Shown here: positions 8,912 through 15,481 of the stretch, piece by piece | Numbering within the stretch: position 1 is the stretch's first letter | Layout: each line of letters begins with the position of its first letter | Assembly (NCBI RefSeq): GCF_902150045.1 | Contig: NZ_CABFVU010000001.1 | Coordinates: 1,798,001 to 1,862,000 of the forward strand | DNA: 64,000 nt | Source of the DNA: Chitinophaga polysaccharea | GTDB taxonomy: Bacteria; Bacteroidota; Bacteroidia; Chitinophagales; Chitinophagaceae | Reading direction: 5' to 3' | Notes under the pieces: model-generated | Database searches by the model: none | The model's input: the letters and a program-made list of their open reading frames with translations, nothing else | What the model was told of the DNA's origin: nothing | Made by a program: the position numbers and the translations under genes

Positions 8912-9877
8912 ATGGTAAAAGATATTCAACCACTAAATGAAAAAGAAACCCGCGGTGGGTTTGGCGAAGGCATACTGGAAGTTGGCCGTAAAAACCCGAA
9001 TGTAGTTGCCCTGACAGCAGATCTGTTGGGCTCCATGAAACTCAACGCATTTATTAAAGAATTTCCTGACCGCTTTGTACAGGTAGGGATCGCAGAAGCC
9101 AATATGATCGGCATCGCTGCAGGATTAACTATCGGCGGTAAAATACCATACACCACCACCTTCGCTAACTTCTCTACAGGAAGAGTGTACGACCAGATCC
9201 GTCAGTCTGTTGCATATTCCAATAAGAACGTAAAAATATGCGCTTCCCACGCAGGTCTTACCCTGGGTGAAGATGGCGCTACCCACCAGATCCTGGAAGA
9301 TATAGGCATGATGAAAATGCTTCCCGGAATGACCGTTATCGTACCCTGCGATTTCAATCAGACCAAAGCAGCTACCATTGCTATAGCCGACTACGAAGGG
9401 CCTGTATATCTCCGCTTCGGTCGCCCGAAATGGCCCAACTTTACTCCTGAAGACCAGAAATTTGAAGTGGGTAAAGCCCAGCTCCTCCACGAAGGAACCG
9501 ATATTACCTTATTCGCCTGCGGCCACCTGGTCTGGATTGCCATCGAAGCCGGTAAAGTGCTGGAAGAAAAAGGCTACAGCGTGGAAATCATCAACATCCA
9601 CACTATTAAACCACTGGACGAGGCTGCCGTGATCGCTTCCCTGAAGAAAACAGGTTGCGCCGTTACAGCTGAAGAACATAACGTACTCGGTGGCCTGGGC
9701 GATAGCATCGCACAGGTGGCCGCCCGCCATATACCCGTTCCCATTGAGTATGTTGGTACCAACGATACCTTTGGCGAAAGCGGTAAACCCCTGGACCTGC
9801 TGAAAAAATACGGCCTCGATGCAGACCATATCGTTGCAGCAGCGGAAAAAGCCATGCAGCGTAAGAAACAAGCCTAA
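8912..9877 (+). CDS. Transketolase, C-terminal subunit (split enzyme)
   Basis: A 321-residue protein equal to the second half of a normal transketolase. The pyrimidine-binding domain occupies about 12-175, with the thiamine-activating glutamate in the GIAEANMIG segment (about E62), and a C-terminal transketolase domain follows (about 190-315). The N-terminal diphosphate-binding half, with its GDG-N metal site, is absent from this gene and from the window. In split transketolases the two halves are usually adjacent and co-transcribed, N-half first. Here the preceding gene is galE, so the partner must be elsewhere. Expected role: transfer of two-carbon units in the pentose phosphate pathway, or a DXP-synthase-like reaction. 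The gene ends just before repeat copy A. Confidence 0.88.
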   Translation: MVKDIQPLNEKETRGGFGEGILEVGRKNPNVVALTADLLGSMKLNAFIKEFPDRFVQVGIAEANMIGIAAGLTIGGKIPYTTTFANFSTGRVYDQIRQSVAYSNKNVKICASHAGLTLGEDGATHQILEDIGMMKMLPGMTVIVPCDFNQTKAATIAIADYEGPVYLRFGRPKWPNFTPEDQKFEVGKAQLLHEGTDITLFACGHLVWIAIEAGKVLEEKGYSVEIINIHTIKPLDEAAVIASLKKTGCAVTAEEHNVLGGLGDSIAQVAARHIPVPIEYVGTNDTFGESGKPLDLLKKYGLDADHIVAAAEKAMQRKKQA

Positions 9878-9882
9878 GCCGA

Positions 9883-10080
9883 TCGCCTCCGGCGATTGTC
9901 TTGGAACACTGACTACGCTGATTTTGATGATTAGTTTGATTCTATTTTTTAGCGATAATTATAATTAAGGGAGATAAAAGCGATCCGCTTGTATCTCCCT
10001 TAATCTTTTATAAAATCCAAAGAATAAAATCAAACTAATCATCAAAATCCTGGCGTCAGACAAAATCCGCGCCGGAGGTG
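9883..10080. repeat. Dispersed palindromic repeat, copy A (nested long hairpin)
   Basis: A perfect 22-bp inverted repeat (9920-9941 with 10028-10049) encloses a second perfect 12-bp inverted repeat (9965-9976 with 9992-10003). Together they form an imperfect hairpin of about 130 nt. The outer edges also mirror each other: CTCCGGCGATTGTCTTGG on the left and TCAGACAAAATCC plus GCGCCGGAG on the right. The same words recur at 13351, 26296, 49061 and 58280. It lies 6 nt after the transketolase stop and before the ECF sigma operon. It could terminate transcription or be a non-autonomous mobile repeat; no gene is encoded in it. Confidence 0.85.
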
Positions 10081-10166
10081 GTTAAACCTTTTGCCATTCT
10101 CCGCGTCTCATGAACGGGTTTTTATTTATATTCAATGAACTAAAACCTGTTAGAACCATTTAACCT

Positions 10167-10718
10167 ATGGCCGTTTCACAGGACGATAAATCACTCTTGG
10201 CATTATACCGCGCACCTGATACAAAGGAAAAAGGGTTTACCCTTATTATCCAGAAGTACCAGGAAAGGCTTTACTGGCATATCCGCAGGATGGTAATGGA
10301 TCATGACGATGCCAATGATGTGCTGCAAAACGTTTTTATTAAAGTGTGGAAAAACCTGGAAAACTTCAGGGAAGATGCTCAATTGTATACCTGGCTCTAT
10401 AAAATAGCCACCAATGAAAGTCTCACTTTCCTGGAACAACAGAAGCGTAAAACATCCGTTTCCCTGTCTGAAGTGGAAACCGGCTTAAGCAATAAACTCA
10501 GGGCAGACCCACAGTTTGATCCCAACAAACTGGAATGGAAACTGCAACGGGCCATCCTCAGTTTACCTGATAAACAACGGCTCGTATTTAATTTGCGCTA
10601 TTACGACGAAATGCCTTACGAAGAAATGAGCAAAGTGCTGGATACCTCAGAAGGCGCGCTGAAAGCCTCTTATCATCATGCTGTTAAGAAAATCGAGGAG
10701 TTCATCCGCAACGGCTGA
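10167..10718 (+). CDS. RNA polymerase sigma factor, ECF family
   Basis: A 183-residue ECF sigma factor. Region 2 spans about 25-95 (DDANDVLQNVFIKVWKNL, then the YTWLYKIATNESL segment that contacts the -10 element). Region 4 spans about 125-180 with a helix-turn-helix (LPDKQRLVFNLRYYDEMPYEEMS). Region 1.1 and region 3 are absent, as expected for this group. The next gene, 108 bp downstream, encodes a one-helix membrane protein that may be its anti-sigma factor, followed by a Spy-like exported protein. The trio therefore looks like an envelope-stress sensing unit. The target promoters cannot be deduced. No FecR-type anti-sigma or TonB receptor is attached, so it is not an iron-siderophore type unit. 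Confidence 0.93.
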   Translation: MAVSQDDKSLLALYRAPDTKEKGFTLIIQKYQERLYWHIRRMVMDHDDANDVLQNVFIKVWKNLENFREDAQLYTWLYKIATNESLTFLEQQKRKTSVSLSEVETGLSNKLRADPQFDPNKLEWKLQRAILSLPDKQRLVFNLRYYDEMPYEEMSKVLDTSEGALKASYHHAVKKIEEFIRNG

Positions 10719-10826
10719 ACATAAATTCTACAAATATTTATTTTAAGTAATCTTTAAAGAATTTTACCAAAACATTAAAATCACATTAAACTATTAATAC
10801 CGTTTCCTGTCTAAAAAACAGTAAAT

Positions 10827-11558
10827 ATGAACAGTCAGACTTACATATCAGACGAATTAATGCAGATAGCTCCGGGCGTCAACTGGCCTGCAGATATACC
10901 GTTTACGGTACCTGCAGACTATTTTGAACATCTTCCCGCCGTTATCATGCAGCAAATTCAACTGGAAGACCTGCGCAATACAATGCCTGCTGTTCCCGGC
11001 CACCCGGTCACCGTTCCGGCCAGTTATTTTGAAGAACTGCCAAAAGCCATCCTGCAACGGATCCAAACGGAGGAAAAGCAGCCGGACTTTATTGCTGTAA
11101 ATGAAGAACTGGAAACCCTTTCCCCCTTCCTGGCAGCAATACCCAAAGCGACACCTTTTACAGTTCCTGCCGGCTATTTTGAATCCCTTCGGGCAGAGTA
11201 TCCCGGTACAGCAAACTCACTACGAACAGTACACAGGAATCGCACCGCTACATGGCTGAAATGGACCGTGGCCGCATGCCTTACCGCGTTTATCGGTGGC
11301 AGCGCCCTTCTGTTCGTCATCAATAATAACAACCATCATAACAATATAGAAAAACAGCTGGAAGCCCTGGATGACCAGGATATTGTTAATTACCTGCAAA
11401 CCCACACCGATCCCTTTGATAATGATGCTTTCTTTGCAACTTCCGTGGAAACAACCCCGGTGCAAAGCCAGCTGAATGAAGCAGTTCCACTGGAAGCTAT
11501 AGAAAAATACCTGCAACGGACCGATTTATCAAAGGAAGTGTTACCTGAAAAACAATGA
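10827..11558 (+). CDS. Single-pass membrane protein with three FTVPAxYFE motifs, putative anti-sigma factor
   Basis: A 243-residue protein without a signal peptide, with one transmembrane helix at about 143-164. The cytoplasmic side would carry three copies of a short motif: PFTVPADYFEHLP (25-37), PVTVPASYFEELP (60-72) and PFTVPAGYFESL (110-121). The first two are each followed by a similar helix (AVIMQQIQ, KAILQRIQ). A polar Asn/His stretch and an acidic tail follow the membrane helix. It lies between the ECF sigma gene and a Spy-like gene and overlaps the latter at an ATGA. By position and topology it could hold the sigma factor at the membrane, but there is no recognisable zinc-binding HxxxCxxC anti-sigma motif. 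The role is inferred from context. Confidence 0.72.
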   Translation: MNSQTYISDELMQIAPGVNWPADIPFTVPADYFEHLPAVIMQQIQLEDLRNTMPAVPGHPVTVPASYFEELPKAILQRIQTEEKQPDFIAVNEELETLSPFLAAIPKATPFTVPAGYFESLRAEYPGTANSLRTVHRNRTATWLKWTVAACLTAFIGGSALLFVINNNNHHNNIEKQLEALDDQDIVNYLQTHTDPFDNDAFFATSVETTPVQSQLNEAVPLEAIEKYLQRTDLSKEVLPEKQ

Positions 11559-12043
11559 TGAAACGTTTTTATTTTATATGGATTACAATGTTTGTGCTCC
11601 TCACCCAACCCGGGGTGAGCAATGCACAGCAAACCGCGTCCGAAAGTGCAGCTGAAAAAATAAAAGCCATTCAAATCCAGTACCTGTCCCAGAAACTAAA
11701 CCTCACTCCCGAGGAAGCCCAGAAATTCTGGCCGGTTTACAATAACTACACCCATGAAGTAGAACAATTGATAGCAGAACGCCACCAGAAAAGAGACCTG
11801 GAAAAAACCGCTTCCGATAACGCCGATGACGCCGCCCGGAAAAATATGGATAAGGAACTGAAGTACGAAAAACGGTTGCTGGATATTAAATCTCGCTACA
11901 GTACAGAATTTCAGCGGGTGCTCCCCGGCAGGAAAGCAGGTATGGTGTTTAAAAGCGAAAGAGAGTTCCGGACTATTATGGTCAACCATCTCAATACCCA
12001 ACGCATGAACCGCATGGGACAAGGCCCGAGAAGAAGACCATAG
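11555..12043 (+). CDS. Spy/CpxP-like exported protein linked to the ECF sigma factor
   Basis: A 162-residue exported protein. A signal peptide (about 1-25, ending near SNAQQ) is followed by a helical, charged domain with the segment LNLTPEEAQKFWPVYNNY near residues 50-67. That segment is characteristic of Bacteroidota Spy-like proteins often annotated as sensors of ECF-type sigma factors. The C-terminus is very basic (RMGQGPRRRP). The gene overlaps the stop of the preceding gene by 4 bp, so translation is coupled. A role in sensing misfolded envelope protein and relaying it to the sigma/anti-sigma pair is inferred from family and operon, not shown. A second in-frame ATG at 11558 is an equally good start. 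Confidence 0.82.
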   Translation: MMKRFYFIWITMFVLLTQPGVSNAQQTASESAAEKIKAIQIQYLSQKLNLTPEEAQKFWPVYNNYTHEVEQLIAERHQKRDLEKTASDNADDAARKNMDKELKYEKRLLDIKSRYSTEFQRVLPGRKAGMVFKSEREFRTIMVNHLNTQRMNRMGQGPRRRP

Positions 12044-12046
12044 AAA

Positions 12047-12074
12047 GAATTACGGGAGCCCGCTCCCGCAATTC
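12047..12074. terminator. Hairpin between convergent genes, likely two-way terminator
   Basis: GAATTACGGGAGC (12047-12059) pairs with GCTCCCGCAATTC (12062-12074) with a single mismatch. It lies between the stops of the Spy-like gene (+) and the NTF2-like gene (-). There is no long T run, so efficiency is uncertain. Confidence 0.6.
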
Positions 12075-12085
12075 AATTCCATTAC

Positions 12086-12433
12086 TTATTTATAATGCGC
12101 CCTTACTTCAATCACCAACCCCTTCTCATTAATCACCATCAGCTCCGCACTTAATTTATCGTTGATGCTTTTGTAATAAAGCACTATAGAGTTCACTCCC
12201 TCCAGGATATGATACAGCTCAAAATGCAGATCAGGATAGGCTTCCAGCCCCCTGTTAAAATAAGCGCGCAGCTGCTCCTTTCCCCGGATACGGCCCGTAG
12301 GATCGTTATTGATCTTTTTAATTAAGGGAGAATAAAAAATAATATCATCATCGTAATGCGACATTATTTCATCGAGGTTATGCGAGTTCCAGGCCTGCAC
12401 CCAGGCTTCACCAATGTGGGTAAGACTTTCCAT
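12086..12433 (-). CDS. Nuclear transport factor 2-like (SnoaL-type) protein
   Basis: A 115-residue protein with the cone-shaped NTF2/SnoaL-like fold. It shows an N-terminal helix with W-V-Q-A-W-N-S-H-N-L-D, then YDDDIIFYSP, a GKEQLRAYF helix and a strand-rich C-terminus (ELYHILEGVNSIVLYYKS). Many such small proteins bind or isomerise small hydrophobic molecules; others have no known substrate. It lies downstream of the AraC regulator on the same strand with a 40-bp gap, so it may be controlled or co-transcribed with it. No substrate can be inferred. Confidence 0.82.
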   Translation of the reverse strand: MESLTHIGEAWVQAWNSHNLDEIMSHYDDDIIFYSPLIKKINNDPTGRIRGKEQLRAYFNRGLEAYPDLHFELYHILEGVNSIVLYYKSINDKLSAELMVINEKGLVIEVRAHYK

Positions 12434-12473
12434 TGCTTTTTTTTCTCACAATATAAGCCGCCGGCGGATACTA

Positions 12474-13334
12474 CTATTTGCTGAAAAGATCAGTTTCCAT
12501 TTTACGCCATTGCAACGGTGTTACTTTAAAACAGCGGCGGAACTGCCGGTAAAAGTGGGTCACATCTTCAAACCCGGTGCTATAGGCTATTTCCGGGATC
12601 GGCTGCTCAGTAGTGCGCAGCAGGAAACCAGCCATCTGCAGCCGCTTTTCCAGCACCCAATGCATGGGAGAACTGTGATAAATATCCCGGAACCGGCGTT
12701 TCAGTGTAGCGGTGCTCATATGCCCCATTGCCGCCATCTCTTCCATTAAACGTACTTCTGCGATACCGGTGCTTAGCTTCTCCATCACGTCGGGAAGGGG
12801 GTACATAGCGGATTTGGCAAGCATTGCGCTGATTGCTTCATTACCGGAAATAAGATGAAGTGCTTCTGAAATAATCTCATGATAACCAGGCGAGGAAAGG
12901 CTTCCATTTTTAAACCGGCGCAAAAGTGACCAGGTGAAATGACGCCAATGGCCACCAGCCGGGAGCGTAGTTAATGCCCGTCCGGGAGTATTGTTTTTAT
13001 TGTCCTTCTTTTTGAGCGATGCCAGGATCATCTCATCGGGGATCACCAGGTTAATGCTCCCGTATTGTTGCCGGGGAGGCAATATCTCAGAGCAGAGCAG
13101 GCTGCCGGCCGGAATTACCATCACATCACCGGCCTGCAGGTAATGTACCCGCCTGCCATCGTACATTCTTTTCTCACCCTCTATCACCAGGTTGAGCACC
13201 GTTTGCGGAATATAAAGCTCATGGGCCGCCTGTTGACGGTAAACACTGTACGATGCCCAACTCCGGCCCTGTTGTTCCCACGTTTTGATGGTATGCTGTC
13301 CTGCAAGCAACAAGCTGTCAAACGGCGTATACAT
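12474..13334 (-). CDS. AraC-family transcriptional regulator
   Basis: A 286-residue regulator with an N-terminal cupin-like ligand domain (about 1-150, with LNLVIEGEKRMYDGRRVHYLQAGDVMVIPAG) and a C-terminal double helix-turn-helix (about 190-286). The latter has MSTATLKRRFRDIY in the first and IPEIAYSTGFEDVTHFYRQFRRCF in the second, typical of AraC/XylS. I start it at the ATG at 13334. The frame stays open upstream to a TTG at 13376, but those 14 residues (ITLDFKGFGG) are translated from the edge of repeat copy E and are not part of the regulator. The likely targets are its own neighbours, the NTF2-like gene and perhaps the hydrolase; this is inference. Confidence 0.9.
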   Translation of the reverse strand: MYTPFDSLLLAGQHTIKTWEQQGRSWASYSVYRQQAAHELYIPQTVLNLVIEGEKRMYDGRRVHYLQAGDVMVIPAGSLLCSEILPPRQQYGSINLVIPDEMILASLKKKDNKNNTPGRALTTLPAGGHWRHFTWSLLRRFKNGSLSSPGYHEIISEALHLISGNEAISAMLAKSAMYPLPDVMEKLSTGIAEVRLMEEMAAMGHMSTATLKRRFRDIYHSSPMHWVLEKRLQMAGFLLRTTEQPIPEIAYSTGFEDVTHFYRQFRRCFKVTPLQWRKMETDLFSK

Positions 13335-13350
13335 CTTATTATCTCCCCCG

Positions 13351-13410
13351 AATCCTTTAAAATCCAAAGTGATCAAATCAAAGTAATCAGCGTAACCCTG
13401 AGTCAGACAA
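13351..13410. repeat. Dispersed repeat, copy E (half element)
   Basis: Read on the minus strand it starts TTGTCTGACTCAGG, continues with TACGCTGATTACTTTGAT and ends CTTTGGATTTTAAAGGATT. This closely follows one arm of copy A (TTGTCTGACGCCAGG, then GATGATTAGTTTGATT, then CTTTGGATTTTATAAAAGATT). It fills the gap between the hydrolase and the AraC gene and supplies the TGA stop codon of the hydrolase. Confidence 0.75.
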
Positions 13411-14152
13411 ACTTCACAAAAGGCTCTTTGGTATCATGATAAAAGAGGAAAGTCCAGCCTTCCTGTTTACCACGCTCCAGAAATTCCTGCCGAAGCTCCA
13501 TACTGCGTTTGCCGTCATAATCATATTTGGCTGCAAACCGGCTTTTCATTTGGGATATCTGCGGCGCCACATCTCCCCCGAAAAATATTTTATCCTCCCC
13601 CTCATCCACCAGGAATACCTGGTGATAAGGGCAGTGGCCACCGGTTACTTCATAATGAATATACCCGTCTATAGTACCATTACCGGTAGTGAATACAACG
13701 TTATCGCGCTGTTGTAACAGCATAATATCTTCGGAAAAATAGGATTTGCCGGAATGTTCCACAGCGTAGAGCATTTCTTCGTTGTTCACATAATAGGTAG
13801 CGCCGGGAAAATTGAGTGTACGTTCCCCTGTGATCGGATCCTTGGAAGAAACACCGCCGGAATGGTCTTTATGCAAATGGCTCATCAATACTTTGGTAAT
13901 CTCTATTGGATTAATGCCATTGTCTATCAGGTGTTGATGGATCTGCAATACACCATCAGGGTTACGGAACCCCAACCCGGTGTCAAATAAAATATAATCA
14001 TGGTCGGTAATTACCAGGAACGGCTGTATTTCCACCAGCAACGAACCATGCGGGCGGTCCTGCATGCTATCTGTCCCCAGCTTAAAAGGAAAAAACTTCT
14101 TGGTCCCGTCAACGGTAAATGACCCTTCTGATAATGGAATGATACGTGCCAT
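13403..14152 (-). CDS. MBL-fold metallo-hydrolase
   Basis: A 249-residue metallo-beta-lactamase-fold enzyme. The zinc site motif SHLHKDHSGG (about 89-98), a later GGHCPYHQ histidine (about 170) and the FFGGDVAP aspartate (about 190-197) supply the usual two-metal ligands, and the final FYHD histidine completes the set. The overall layout resembles lactonase-type MBL proteins, but the substrate is not determined. It begins 12 bp after rodA stops on the same strand, so it may be the last gene of the rod-shape cluster transcript. The last codons (Phe-Val-stop) coincide with the TTTGTCTGA edge of repeat copy E, suggesting that the repeat has replaced the original gene end. Confidence 0.88.
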   Translation of the reverse strand: MARIIPLSEGSFTVDGTKKFFPFKLGTDSMQDRPHGSLLVEIQPFLVITDHDYILFDTGLGFRNPDGVLQIHQHLIDNGINPIEITKVLMSHLHKDHSGGVSSKDPITGERTLNFPGATYYVNNEEMLYAVEHSGKSYFSEDIMLLQQRDNVVFTTGNGTIDGYIHYEVTGGHCPYHQVFLVDEGEDKIFFGGDVAPQISQMKSRFAAKYDYDGKRSMELRQEFLERGKQEGWTFLFYHDTKEPFVKFV

Positions 14153-14164
14153 TTTGCAAAGATA

Positions 14165-15451
14165 CTATCTTAACACCATCTGGCGGTCGGCATCCAACCG
14201 GAGCAATATAAATATCAGCATGGTAAACGTCATCAAAGAAGATCCTCCATAACTCACCAATGGCAACGGGATACCGATTACCGGCGCCAATCCTATGGTC
14301 ATGGCAATATTAATGGCCAGGTGGAAAAAGATAATACTGGCTACCCCGTATGCATATACGCGGGTAAAGGTCGATCGCTGTCGCTCCGCCACAAAAATGA
14401 TCCGGAAAAGCAGGGCTACATATATCCCCAGGAAAATAACGCTGCCGAAAAAGCCGAAATCTTCCCCTATTGTGCAAAAAATGAAGTCGGTGCTTTGCTC
14501 AGGTACGAAATCGTAACGGGTTTGGGTACCCTTCAGGTATCCTTTTCCCCAGAAACCACCGGAGCCGATGGCAATCATACTCTGCCTGGTATTATAGGTG
14601 GCTTTAGGATCGTTCTCCTTGCCCAGCATCACCTCAATACGGCGTACCTGGTAATCCTTCAGCACTTTGGTAAATACAAAAGGAACCACGAACATTACAA
14701 AAAGCCCGCAGAAGGCATAAATACCCAGTATCAGCGCCAGCTTCGATCGCTTTCGTTTTATTTCGCGCCGCATAAAATATATGACCAGCGCGGTGATGAC
14801 CGTGAAAATAATAAAGAGCACCGTTCGGTCTACCAGCAGGGCCGACAATACCAGCACAATTCCCGAAAAGGCAATTACCAGCAGCACGCCGGGCAATCCT
14901 TCACGAAACATTACCAGGAAGAAGGAAAAATATACCAGCGCCAATCCTGTTTCGTCCTGCAAAATGATAATACCCGCCGGTATCAGGGCCAGTGCAGCAG
15001 CTATCAGCCTCGATCGTAGTTTCGTGAAATCCGTTTCCTGCGACGACAGGTACTTGGCAAGCGCCAGGTTGGTGCAGAGTTTGGTCAGTTCCGCAGGCTG
15101 GAACTGGAATCCACCGATCACCAGCCAGGAATGCGATCCTTTTACGTCTTTACCTATCCCCAGCACCAGCAGCAGCAACAACAGCCCGCCCGCATACATG
15201 AGGTTGGCTGTGGCGGTAAAGAACTTACTGTCCGTTAGCCATATAATAGCCGCCAGCACAATAGACACACCAAACCAGATGAGCTGCCTTGAATAGTTTT
15301 TATTCGGGTGCAGTATATCCTGCCACACGCTATCATCCCCCCGGTATTCCGCAGCAAAAATGGACATGATGCCTATGATCACCAATGCCAGGTACAGGCC
15401 AACTATTGGCCAGTCAATCCCTTGTGTCAGTTTGGCTTGCGAGCGGTTCAT
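14165..15451 (-). CDS. rodA: Rod shape-determining peptidoglycan glycosyltransferase RodA
   Basis: A 428-residue SEDS-family polytopic membrane protein with about ten hydrophobic helices. Conserved family segments are present, notably QPAELTKL (about 118-125), the IAIGSGGFWGKGYLKGTQ loop, FVPEQSTDFIFCTIGEDFG and the C-terminal PLVSYGGSS. RodA polymerises lipid II glycan strands in the inner membrane together with PBP2 during side-wall elongation. It starts 30 bp after the PBP2 stop, the usual mrdA-rodA order. Length is slightly above the E. coli form because of a longer central loop of basic residues (REIKRKRSK), as in other Bacteroidota. Confidence 0.96.
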   Translation of the reverse strand: MNRSQAKLTQGIDWPIVGLYLALVIIGIMSIFAAEYRGDDSVWQDILHPNKNYSRQLIWFGVSIVLAAIIWLTDSKFFTATANLMYAGGLLLLLLVLGIGKDVKGSHSWLVIGGFQFQPAELTKLCTNLALAKYLSSQETDFTKLRSRLIAAALALIPAGIIILQDETGLALVYFSFFLVMFREGLPGVLLVIAFSGIVLVLSALLVDRTVLFIIFTVITALVIYFMRREIKRKRSKLALILGIYAFCGLFVMFVVPFVFTKVLKDYQVRRIEVMLGKENDPKATYNTRQSMIAIGSGGFWGKGYLKGTQTRYDFVPEQSTDFIFCTIGEDFGFFGSVIFLGIYVALLFRIIFVAERQRSTFTRVYAYGVASIIFFHLAINIAMTIGLAPVIGIPLPLVSYGGSSLMTFTMLIFILLRLDADRQMVLR

Positions 15452-15481
15452 TATTGATTAATCGGTTTATTCGATGATTGG

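Noticed and set aside
9878..10166. Possible tRNA or riboswitch because of the strong folding
   Set aside because: The fold is a plain nested hairpin and is shared with other dispersed sites; no cloverleaf or known aptamer core.
13335..13376. N-terminal extension of the AraC regulator from a TTG codon
   Set aside because: The extra 14 residues are encoded by repeat copy E; the ATG at 13334 fits the family.
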